Shown piece by piece: positions 11,067-22,300 of a DNA stretch of 64,000 bases (positions are counted from its first letter, which is position 1; each line of letters begins with the position of its first letter). The position numbers were made by a program, and so were the translations under genes. The notes below the pieces were generated by a model, which was not told where the DNA came from, did not search any database, and saw nothing but the letters and a program-made list of their open reading frames with translations. Source of the DNA: Xestospongia muta (taxonomy: Eukaryota > Porifera > Demospongiae > Haplosclerida > Petrosiidae). The stretch spans positions 4,707,497 to 4,771,496 of the forward strand of contig OY848921.1 of NCBI GenBank assembly GCA_963693285.1. Reading direction: 5' to 3'.

Positions 11067-11212
11067 GTCCAGCTTGTGACACCAACTTCAATAAAGATTG
11101 GGTGGCTTGTGATAGGTGTGACACTTGGTTTCACATAGAGTGCCCAAGTATTCCATTGGAAATGTACTCTAAAATTGATATAATGACTTGGTTTTGTTGT
11201 GAATGTAAAGTG
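11067..11212 (+). other. PHD zinc finger at the transposase C-terminus
   Basis: The reading frame shows CPAC..., CDRC, a WFHIEC core and WFCCEC in the Cys4-His-Cys3 order of a PHD finger. The frame ends in a stop at about 11210. PHD fingers read histone H3 tails, so the domain could have targeted integration to chromatin (inference). This segment is intact although the rest of the transposase is broken. Confidence 0.85.
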
Positions 11213-11485
11213 TAAGTTTTGTTTAGTAATAAAACACCCAACACTGATAAAACACTGATGCTATCCGATCACCGCGATGCTATTTTAATAATGGGCGTGT
11301 CCAATTATATAGCACTCGGGGTAAGCATTTTTAGTTTATCCATACTCTTCTGAAGGATAAAGATTTCAATGGACAACTGCATCATTCTACAGAGCAATAA
11401 TGCTAAGTGCTTTGATCAGTCACTGTTAGCATTCAAACACAATGTCCGAATATACGTGATGTCCGAAAATTGATTTATTACTCTA

Positions 11486-11727
11486 TACTGGTCCAATGTT
11501 GATAACTGCACATTGTACTAAATACATGCCAATGAGCGAGTTTTAGATACAAATAAAGATCAAACTGCCATGTTACACAATTATATATCAGGTTTAATAA
11601 CTTCTAAAAAATAAGACAACAAAACTACAAACTGCAGGAAATTAAATGGTAAAATAATCCATGAAAGTAATAACTTTTTATGATAAAAAGCCTATTATAT
11701 ATAAAATAACTGTATTCAATGTGTAAA
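11486..11727. other. Short spacer and 3' UTR region of the adhesion GPCR
   Basis: AT-rich. It contains a 17-nt palindrome (11674-11690) about 40 bp past the receptor stop codon and a possible minus-strand ATTAAA poly(A) signal (11593-11598). I see no gene here. Confidence 0.4.
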
Positions 11728-13360
11728 TCAAACATCAATTGATGTACTACCAGATACTGATTGCAACTTTAATTCAGAGGTGGATGTTGATGTGGTTGGC
11801 TTTAATTCAACATCACTATCATTAATTTCTTCCTTCTTGTAGGGTGACTGTGTGGCCTTAGCTTTAGGTTTACGACTGAATGACTCCAAAAATCGTTCAA
11901 ATTGTGGAATATTGGTAACAGTCTCTTTCCAAACTTTTCTTATATCAGATGAAGCAATGCAATAAAACAAGAACACATAAAAACCCAACAATCCACCAGT
12001 TAGTAAAAACAATAATTCCATGCCTGTAGCAGCTGAAGCAGAAGCGTTTGCCTTTGCTAGGGTAAATGTTGAACCTAGTGTAAACAGCACTGCTGTAGCA
12101 AGTGGGCCCAGGAATTTTACTGAAAAGACACTTTGCAATGATACTCGAACTAATAAAACAAAAGTGATCCCAAGAATGACAGTGGTGGCAGTTGTACATA
12201 CGAGAAATGGTACAACGATACCCAAATAAAATGGCAGGTCACGAGAACGACAACTAAAGAGATGAGTAAAAACAACCACATAAACAAAAATTAGCCTATA
12301 GATCTTGCATACCATATAATGTGTAATACAAGTGCCCTCCCTTCCCTACATATTTTTACATGCTCAATTAATGGCTATCTTTAGAAATTATAAACTACTT
12401 TGCTATGTATTTTAATATTAAAATGAAGTATGGTCTTTGCGTGGAATTGAAACTCTTTACTAGTATTGTATATTCCTATCAATATTTAAGTTATTCTATG
12501 TTGTGAAATTGAATCCTAAGCAGGAAAAGCAAAGAACATGTGGTATCAGTCAAATTACTAAAACAGGTTGACTTGATACTACGTCATTTTCACACCAGTT
12601 GTAAGTTAGAAAATGCTCTGTATTGGAACAAATTAATAACATAGACACTCATTTAGAAAACAATAGGCCAGAGGGATGGACTAGTGTACCATAATAACTC
12701 ACAATCTCTCACTGTAGTATAAATGATGAGCTGGAGCCACACAAAACACCACTATAAAGACTGGTAGCACTGTATATATAATATAAAGAAACAGATAGGA
12801 ATTGTAATAGGAAAAGTATCAAAACCATAACACAAATCACATTATGTTGCAAGCATTTGTATAACATCTGTACCACTGTTATATGACTCTTACCCCAAGA
12901 TATAACAACAGCCAATATCACATAGTGCTTTGTAGGAGTCCAGGTTCCTTGCAGTAATACAAATATCACCTCTCCTAATATTGCAATGAGTACAACTAAG
13001 AAGGCATAGTGGAAGAATGTTGAAAAGATAATACAGACTGTTTCTTGGTTCCTTGCATACTGAGCTCCAATATAGACCAGGTAGAACAGTAACAGGGCAA
13101 TACATAAATTGATAAACAATTGAACATGAAGCTCATTACGCACTCTCCTGTGTAAAGATACACATAAACATTTTAGAATTAAATCACAAGACACTCCATG
13201 CACAAACAGAAACTTGCCGTGATCCCAAGTGGAGAATAAGTGTAATGATCAAAAAGACTGTTGAAAATGTCACACCCACTATAGATAAAGCTTCCACAGC
13301 CAACAGATAAGTGGGTGTGTCTGTCATCTCTGGAACAGTTGCAATAGGGCTTGGAAATTC
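11728..13360 (-). other. Seven-transmembrane domain and C-tail of the adhesion GPCR
   Basis: Four exons (about residues 2738-3066). TM1 is in 13360-13218; TM2, TM3 and the start of TM4 in 13147-12894; the rest of TM4 in 12769-12703; TM5-7 and the tail in 12253-11728. RVRNELHVQLFINLCIALLL is the usual adhesion-GPCR TM1-TM2 loop and TM2. The Cys of ETVCIIFST and the Cys at the start of the last exon fit the conserved TM3-ECL2 disulfide. GFYVFLFYCIASSDIRKVW matches the family's TM7/helix 8. The tail is rich in Ser/Thr/Lys and ends SIDV, a possible class II PDZ ligand. Confidence 0.9.
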
Positions 13361-16300
13361 CTACAAAAAAAATACTTATCACAGTTTTCCTCAAGGACTG
13401 TCAATCTAGCAAATATATGCACTTCTCATTGATGGCTGGTCCTATAAGAAAAGCTAAACATATTGAACAACATCCCCTCTTAAATAGATTCATAACAAGG
13501 ATGGTTATGCACAGATAAGATGTAACAATAATTATAAGCTATGGAGTACAAGTGTTTATGAATTGATTGAATAACTGAGCTTATAAAATTGAAGAGATGT
13601 CTTAAGAGCAGGATGTTTATGCTCAGGACATGTCATAAATACTGAATATAATAAATAGTTCCTTTCTTGATAGTAGTCATGTAGTATCAAGAGCAGATAA
13701 GAGGAAGAGAGTGTCAAACATTGCATAGTATTGTAAAAACACAGTGTGGAAAGTAACATGACAGATATGTGATCATATCTGTAAATTAGTCCATAATTCA
13801 CTACTAGAAAAGAACAACTTAACCTTTTTGACTCATTTCTAGATGAGATGTTGCTTGCTTCTACTTATTTATGGATTTTGAAGATGCATTTATATTTGTA
13901 AAAGAAAACACACAATCACTACAATTTCAAGGTAAATTCACAAAAATATGACAGGCTAGTTCAAGGAAATACATCATGTGGATATCACATTACTTAGTGT
14001 TTCTGTGGTACTATGCAACTTTCAACATTCTCTTCCCTCTTATCCACCCTTAGTATTATTGGATGCATTTTTCATAAAACTCTAGCAAGATCCTTTACTG
14101 TCATTGTAACCTGTTCTTGACAACATCCACTTCTGTAATATTTTCAAACGATATTAGAGATGAGACTACAATGAATTCTTTTTCTTTTAAACAAACTGTG
14201 TAAATCTTCTTGAAAACACTGCCATCAAGACAAATTACCAAGTATAAGAACCTTTTATGAAGTAGGTCAACTGTTACTTTTACGTTAGGAAAACAATGAG
14301 TTCTGTGTCATTTAAGCTATGTAAACAGCAAGCAGATGGGCTACTGCTATAGTAATATTTACTAGAATACTAATATTGTCTATATTAACTATTTAACAAT
14401 ACTAACTATTTAAACTATGAAGTTAATTTGTCTTATAACGGAACACTGTATCTGTAATATAACAGAGGTATTTAGACTCAATTAAAGCATGCACCTATTA
14501 GCTACAGTCAGTTGCTTTAGCTAGTCATTAAATGTAGTAGATTTTATCCCTAGGTAGTACAGCCCAGTCTGCCAGTTCAAAACTTAGCTTACATATAGCA
14601 TGCCACTATTCTTCCACATAAAAGTTGAATGCATGCTATACTTGTTAATGTATTAGGTGTTATTGTAAGTATAGCTCTTATTTAAAGTATCTACATTTCA
14701 ATTCAGTACACAGTATAAACTTTATTATATAATACAGTGAAGCCAAATGTACATGCAATAAACTACTGTGTTTTATTACAATGTGGAATTTTGGAAGGAA
14801 TTAAAAATTATGTGTTCTGTTGGTGTGTGATCTTACCACAACTAAAGCAAAATGAGTAAGGTGGTTACACAAACATAGAATCCTTTCTTGAGTGGTATTT
14901 ACTAACTGACACCCTTCTGTTGACCAACCACCATACCCTCCTATAGAAAAGAGGTAATAACTTTATTGATGGAAGCCAATTTTAATGAGTGTCCCTATTA
15001 ATCATCAAATTTAGATAGTAATTCATGATAATAGTACTTGTACTCTAGAGTTACTAATATAGTAAATAATTGAATTTAATTAAGGACCACTGTAAATAAA
15101 TAAAAAGGAGCTTGATCTTTTTGATCAAAGAGCAATGTTGTATGTAAAATATAAGAAACTTACTATTTAAAGAAAAGTTCATAAAACTGCAAAACAGAGT
15201 AGATTCCTCTTCCACCTACCAAATAATAAAAATAAAAACAACAGATTATTTGACTTTGACAATTACTTTACACCTAAAAGAAACATTCCCATGATTCTTT
15301 TGAAGATGTTTTTGATCACTATGTACCTGAGGTTTTGCATATGTTATGAAAACAGGAGATAATAAATTACTAGAAAGTGAGGTTGCTATTACAACACTTT
15401 CCAAACTCCTTAGTTGACCAGGGTTAGGAAATAGTTTATCATCTAAAAAAGCAGCATGACTGAGGCGAATCATTCCTCCAGTGTTATTGACAGACATTTG
15501 TGGTAACGAGAGAGCTGCAGATGTGACATCATTATCATTTGAAAAGCTTACATTTAGACCGTTAACAGAAGAATTGACTACCCAAGTGGCTCCAGTAAAT
15601 GAGGATGAGCGTAATAACTGAGTGGCAAGTACAAACGAAGAACGTCTTAAAACCACAGGCTCAGAGTGTGTAATCAATGGAACTGAATCAGTGATAAGTT
15701 CCATTAGTTGTAAAATCCTAAAGGAACAAACATTATACAACTTGAATGTGGATTAAAATATAGATTCTTCATATATTGATATTAATGTAAATTTCTAAGG
15801 CTGGGCACAGGGTAATATTTTTAAAAATCATGATATTTATAGTTTTAATACCTCAATATGACAAAATATCACCTATATTTCACAATTAAGGAATACTTTA
15901 CATAACACACGTGGTACGTGATGATTGATGAGTTAAACTAGATAAGCGATAAATTACATTACATAAATGATAAACAAAGGGATGATGGTTGGTGAAGACG
16001 TTTGCAATAACTCAACCACACCATAATGGCCAAAACGTAATGAGGTGGTTTCAGCATTACAAAACAGTAAGCAAGTATGTCAACTTTGCATATCTGGTTT
16101 GAGTGAATTTCTTGTTGGTATAATAACATTCCCTGGTCTGCTAAAGAGCCTTTCTGAAGGAGAACTTGTTGCAGGAATTACTAGGTATTTTTATATACTT
16201 GAGATAGAATTGGGTATTTTTCTTCGTTTTCTTTCCACCACTTTTGATAATACTTTATTAGGTCTGTTACAATTGCAAAATGTATATCATTTGTCAGTGT

Positions 16301-19300
16301 TGTGACTTCATCTCACTCTTTTAGGATATAATCTGAAAAAGCTTGATGATCAGTAAAATAGCAGATCTTATATACTGGACACCTATAAGTAAATGTGACA
16401 TATTATATGTAATTATAGTAGTCTGTGTTTACCTGATATGATATCAGTGAATTCAGCTAAAGGTGATTTATTGCTTTTCAAACATCAACATCCTGCTATG
16501 TAGGTACCAAATAGGATACTTTTCTATCTGCACTTAATTCAATATGGATACCTTGATCTTGTTCTAATAGCCTTTGTATCACCTTGTGAGTTAATCCCCA
16601 GCATGTTTTTCAATCGGAAATCAATGATTGTTTAGTTAAATTTAGATTTATTAGAGCTGTTGTAAGTTCTCTATATACCTTTTCCAACTGTTTGAAAAAA
16701 AATTTGTGAGCAATTTCTATGGCTCAGGCATAACAACCATCTTGATCAAACACCTTGGTTATAACTAGGTGGAGGTTATGTCCAAGCAAGATGATCTTGT
16801 CCATGTTAACCGATCAACAGCTGCAACAATATTTACTCCATTGTCAATTGTAGACTTGTTTGCTATACATTAGTTTCCACTCTTCTAAAGCAGAATCCAT
16901 AGCATCAGCTAATATTGGAGCAGTAAGAACATTAGGAAGGAAGTATGTTTGTAGTGAAAAGAATTGAAATTTCTACTCTTCATCAATAAAATGTACAGCG
17001 TAGCTCATATATTGCATTAGTCTGGCTGTGCTGGACCACATCTTGGTAGAAGAAAAGTGGGCTACGTTACTAATAAGTTGTTTTATGACCCTATCCTTGG
17101 TAACAGCATATAACTAGCTAGGGTACAGCTGTCCTAGAAATGTAATAATGGCTAGACAGTTCATAATGTGATTCAAACTTGTGAAGGAATTGTTGAAAAC
17201 TACCTTCTCTATTGTTTGCTGCAGTCCATCCTTCATGATGCAGTAGGTAACTAACTACATTGGTTAATTCTTTCCATTTTAAACCTCGCTGCACGTGGGC
17301 ACAAAGCGAGGTTACTGTAGTCTAGATCTGTCAGTGTGTGTGTGTGTGTGTGTGTCTGTTACCCGTGATTGTTTTTTGAACTGCTATAATTTGGCAAGCG
17401 AAGCGTTGGCAGCTACCAACATTAGCAACGAATAGAAAAACGTGTAGACTCTACAACAGTAGTATCAAGAACATCGTCAAGGAAAATGAAAGCTTAAAAC
17501 TCGCAAAAGAATTTTCAGGCTACAAAGGTCAAGGTGGCGTTTCTCGAAAAGTAAAAAACTTAATGTGGAGATTTTTTAGTATCTTGTAGACAATCTTAGA
17601 GGAATACGCATCAGCAAGGCAGAAGGCCATTGGTCAAAGCAATCGTTATAAAAGTTCTAAAGTGTTTTCAAGATTGTACGTGGACTTGGAACGAAGTAAC
17701 ACATTCGGAAAACGTCTCCAAGCACTGAATATATCAATTTATATTTGTACAGCTGGACGTTTCCAAAGAACGTTTCATCTTCAAGTTACAATAAATTTTG
17801 TATATGAAATATTGATACATTTTAAAGCGTCATGTAAAGGCTCAGAGAAACTTTCATCACGAATCTACCACTTAGTCTTGCTTGGCAATTGAATGATACT
17901 ACCACTTACTCAGTTACAGCTTCACAGACATGTCAATTAGAGTGCAAAGTACCCAGTAAACGACAAAGCTTTTTCCTTTTGATTGAAGAGAAATGCTGAG
18001 TCATCAAACAATGTGCATTACGTGATCGTTTAAATAATTTGATCACACTTTGTCCAATCTTTAATGTACATGTAAATGCGGGCACCGCAGCGAGGTTAAG
18101 CACTTTAGTCCATTTTATTACCTTTGTAATTATATGGCCGACCAGCAGATCCAGAACGAGGTTTGGAAGCTTTAGTAATAAAATGAGTCTGAGCATACGT
18201 TGATGGTTTTTTAAATTAGATGTATTTCCAGCATTCGCAAATACATCGCTTGTAGACAGCTTTTTCATCACTGTTTGTGTGTAAACCAAAATACTTCCAA
18301 ACCTTATCCTTTGTTTGTCATTTCGCTGCTACAGATTGGTTCCCTGAGTCCGAAATATGAAGTACTTCATCCATTTAAACTATCAAATTTGTATTATCAT
18401 TCAAAAAAGTAAAAAGCCTTGAACAAACTATTATTATTATAGTTTTGACAGTAAACAATCACGTGCAATAGAAATTTTGTATATGATATTGTAACTGATT
18501 AAATCGAATTTTAATATTTCAATATTCGGATAAGGAACGGTATATCATACAGCTGCAAGAGAATACTGTATCGAGAACTCAAATACCGAAATATCACTAG
18601 CCTTATTGTGAACTACAATTTTCATTAATAGATGTGTTGTTAACTATAATACGTTATTGTACATTATGATTGATTTACCCTAGCAATAAGGTAATTATTA
18701 CCTTGAAGACACATTACTACTTTCTTGAGCCATTCTAAGTATACTTTCATTTTGTCGAATAATATTTTCCAGAATGTCAAGGAAGACAGATAGTGTCTAT
18801 AGCAGCAAAAAAGTAAAGCAAATGACTTTATTAGCAATCTGAAATGGACATTCTTGCTTTGAATTACATAATAAACTGTTGATTTGAACTGCTATATGAT
18901 AACTTACAGTAGAGTTGCTGACAGATTCAGCCACAAGTTCCTCCAATATTGTTACTGTCACTAGCACTTGTACACTGTCTATTGGTCCAATATTGGTAAG
19001 AGATAGCACTTCAGAGAGTATACTAAATGATGTGGAAAGCTACATGCAGTCACAGAGAGAGAGAGAGGGGGGGGGGGAATAAATAAACTTCACCTTCCAC
19101 AGCCTATAAGAATCATAGTGTTACCTGAGTGACATTACACAGTAGTTGTAGCTGTGTATTGAAGTTACACTGAGTGTTTTTTGGTGGACTCCATTCAGCC
19201 CCTAATCTAAAGCTACCATTACATGTTCTCTGAGCTACAGGACGTCCACGTCCTAAAGAAAGACCTCCACAAGGACAGGCCAGAAAAACTGTTGTGCCAA

Positions 19301-22300
19301 GATTAACCTCAGGCCAAGAAAGAGATGCCACCTCTGACACACAACCATCTAATAAAAAAAATATTATATACAATATCAACTAATCTTGTCCAAAGAAAAA
19401 CTACCAAATCTAGTTGAGTTTCTAACAGTGAAAGGAGGTTTAAATTGAGTTCCAGTTTTATTAATTGTTTCCACAAGATATTGTTCAAGTTGAGATGTCT
19501 GATTAACACTTAATACCACAGTGACTATCACAGTAAATACTACTGTAGAGCTAATGAAAATGAGAAAGTTAAAAAAATAATACATTTTGTATAAATAATT
19601 AATAATTACACAAACATACGACATGTATTAGTTACTAGAGAACTTCCTTGTTTATTCCATACATGGTTCAATGTACATGTGATAAGTGCCCATTACCATA
19701 TATTGACTAGATTAGTTAACAATAGTCAAAATCCACATACCAAATTTTATTTGATGTATAAGTCATATCACACAATCCAATATTGAGTTTATTTTATTAC
19801 AGGACATTAAAAAGACTTCAAGCAAAACCTTACTTTTCAATATTATCTGATGAATTGAAATTATTGATTTTAAACGAATATATTGAAGCATTTGTAGAAA
19901 GAGCTGTTCCTGGTAAGATATCATTCATCTAATTAACAAATATTAAGTTACACTAAACACAGTAAACAATTGTACCCTTTCTACTAGTGCTAGTAGCTGT
20001 AGATGTTCAGAGGTTTGTTGAGGGAACTCTTGCTGAAGATGAGATACTGAGACAATCATCGTTAACAAATACTGAACAATATCTATTACAAAAACAAAAC
20101 ATATAGGCAAGAAAGAAAGAGGACTAACTCTTACTTGTAATGCTAACTAGAACAGGATCAGAGGAGACAGTCACTATTGGTGTATTATACTTACTAGTAG
20201 CAGTACAATGATAATATCCTCTATTAGATACTGTTAACTCAGCTAAATAATATATACTGGCATGTTCATTTCTGATCTCTGACCCATCTTTGTACCAGTG
20301 GATCTGAGGGAAAGGGACTCCCTGAACTAAGCACGTTAGGTTGACTGGAGTGTAGAGACGAGCTAATACAGGTTCAGGAGGTGTGATTATAGTAGGAGGA
20401 ATGTACACTAATGCCTCTAAAGAATACAAATAACATCTACTAGAGATATGGTTACTTTGTTACTAACCATATTCACAAAGTGTCCCAGTATATCGATCAC
20501 CACAGATACATACATATGACTGGGTGGAATCAGAACGACTACTACATGCAGCTCCATTTTGACATGGATTAGGATTACAAGGATCTACAGATATATAAAA
20601 AAAGAATACAAATAAAACAAGGAATAAATAATAAAAGCAAGAAAAAAGAATTATGTTTATAGTATGACATTCTACTGACCTATAATTCCTTCAACTCTTA
20701 TGGTATATAATAAAGTAGCAGGTTCTCCAACATTGTTGTCAGCTCGACATGTTATCTGTGACCCATCATCTGATACATCCACATTGATCAGTGTCAACTG
20801 ACTCAATACTGTCTCTGAGTTTAATTCTGGACGTACCCTTTCTCCAATAACTTGTTCCATTATCAACCAACGTATACCTTCTCCTGTTAGTAAGGTACCA
20901 TTACGTCTCCAAGTCAGAGATGGACGAGGAATACCATCAAATGTACAATTAAATGTTACTGACACTCCAAGAAGAACACTTACAGCTCTACTACTGACTT
21001 CACCAATATAAGGTTGTGCTGTACAACAATACATGATTGATAATGAACTAACACCAACTAGTTACCTTGTACTTCTTGTATCTGGATAGAAGCTATGGCT
21101 CTACCACCATCATTATTGGCAATTAAAATATACTGACCTGTATCATTCAACCTCACTGATGATAATGTCAGGCTACGTCTGTCATCAGAGAAAACATAGT
21201 GTGGGTCACTGTTAGATCCAGGTAAGACTTCTCTAACTCCTGATAATGAAATGAATTCCCAAGTAATGTGATTTGGAGTAATGGGAGGTCGAGACACTGA
21301 GACAGTGAAAGTGAGGGTGAAAGAAGTGTTCCAGAGAGCAACAGTTGGACTTGAGGTCACAGGGAACACACGAGGTGATACTACCAAATGATAAGTTAAC
21401 ATATCTCTATCTACATTGTTGATTTACCTCGTACAAAGAGAGATGCAGAAGCATTACTTTGAGCTCCAATGAAGTTTCTAATATTAAATGGAGTGATGCC
21501 AGAGCAGGTATAGTTCTGTTGGTCATTGATTGTTAAGTTGAGGATGACCAGAGTACTGCTGACAAGTGTAGGACCAGTCTCACTAGTAGATACTACTTTA
21601 CTAGTGATAGTAAACCTCCTGCGTACATTTGAGAGAGGTTCACTAGATGTTGTATTAATCCAATGTATAGATGGAGCAGGTAGACCAGATATTAGACAGG
21701 TAAAGACAGCGTATTGAGAGGCATTCCTACTGAGGCTAATAGGACCAGTAATAATATTAGGGGGATCTACAAAAGAAAGCAATAAAATAATATACAATTT
21801 GTGTTGAAAGATTTTATAGTCTTATAAAGGGATTCTATTACATTGCTCTCACATTGAACTGTTAATGTAGTGTTTGGAGACTTGGTTTCAAAGCGAACAA
21901 ACAAAAAATTGATAGCACTGCACCAGTATACACCTTCATCACTAAGGGTCACATTGTAAAGAGATAAAGTACTGTTGATGTTTCGATCGCCTTTTGTCTC
22001 CTGAATAATAATAGTCTTAGTCTCTTCCACTTCATAACCATCTTTAAACCAGGTAATATTTGGTAAAGGTAATCCCTCTGTATTACAGACTAATATTATA
22101 TCCTGACCAGCAGAAGCATTTAAAGTAGATTCTGTTTTACCAGGAAAAGTTGGAGTCACTAATAAAAATTTATTAACATATATTTATTCCACTAATAACC
22201 TCACCTTGAACAGTAAGAGAAACTGAAGCTGAGAGTTGTCCATGCACATTACCTACAACACAAGTATAGTTGCGAGCATCACTCAAATTGACATTTAAAA

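Larger units (their letters stand above)
8523..11212 (+). pseudogene. Pogo/Tigger-like transposase relic (HTH + DDE + coiled coil + PHD)
   Basis: The N-terminal CENP-B-like HTH reads YGIPRSTLNDHITGKVKFG after an in-frame TAG (8606-8608). A frameshift near 8690 leads to WLSFKKRHPP and LRTVEKLSYAHL, then TGA at 8790-8792. The DDE core is open from 8793 to 9659, with FNCDESG (Asp codon 8883), LLLLDGH (9204) and PLDKGIFGPLK (9312). The last two Asp are 36 residues apart, fitting pogo elements. A frameshift near 9620-9640 moves to the frame reading EEIARFIRRYEEGYD. Another leads to SARVLTSSALDKKER, with a TAG inside the following Lys/Glu-rich coiled coil. A tandem exon array (10340-10980) precedes a PHD finger. 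The element once carried GT-AG introns, so some apparent breaks could be intronic, but several stops cannot be. Confidence 0.88.
7557..11483 (+). mobile_element. Decayed pogo/Tigger-type DNA transposon with long TIRs
   Basis: The ends are inverted repeats: 7557-7640 matches the reverse complement of 11400-11483 with few mismatches. The match resumes at about 7851-7960 against about 11290-11400, so the TIRs are long (about 190 bp). Both tips begin GAGTAATAAATC and are flanked by TA (7555-7556 and 11484-11485), the TA duplication typical of the Tc1/mariner/pogo superfamily. The 3.9-kb element carries a CENP-B/pogo-like transposase relic with a DDD triad and a PHD finger. Stops and frameshifts mean it is not autonomous now. 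The coding parts run on the plus strand between HPF1 and the adhesion GPCR. Confidence 0.9.
16050..18360 (-). pseudogene. hAT transposase relic (BED finger to hATC)
   Basis: Read on the minus strand. Near 18350-18190 a BED-finger relic shows KVWKYFGL, DEKAVYKRCIC and, in another frame, NTSNLKNHQRM. Near 17000-16870 the fragment SLQTYFLPNVLTAPILADA and a downstream ALEEWKL are typical of the hAT catalytic core. At 16860-16800 NGVNIVAAVDRLTW matches the conserved region before the hAT Cys/His motif. At 16180-16060 IPATSSPSERLFSRPGNVI is the diagnostic hATC dimerisation motif. Frameshifts and stops occur throughout, so it is non-functional. Confidence 0.85.
15797..18604 (-). mobile_element. Decayed hAT-family transposon in an adhesion-GPCR intron
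   Basis: The ends read AAGGCTGGGC on the left (15797) and AGCCTT on the right (to 18604), a short degenerate inverted repeat like animal hAT tips. Broken transposase remains lie between them on the minus strand. Borders are approximate and no 8-bp target duplication could be matched. It fills most of intron 15718-18701, so it is spliced out of the receptor transcript. A smaller element is nested in it. Confidence 0.7.

Noticed and set aside
11674..11690. 17-nt palindrome CTTTTTATGATAAAAAG after the receptor stop
   Set aside because: AT-only arms of 8 bp can arise by chance here, and hairpin terminators are not relevant to Pol II genes.
13556..13801. 81-residue minus-strand frame in the receptor intron 13361-14836
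   Set aside because: No family resemblance, and GPS exon to TM1 exon already join in phase without it.
14590..14640. Inverted 10-mer TATAGCATGC / GCATGCTATA
   Set aside because: Short, isolated in AT-rich intron; no further symmetry.
16045..16305. 86-residue plus-strand frame
   Set aside because: The opposite strand carries the hATC motif; the plus frame is its shadow.
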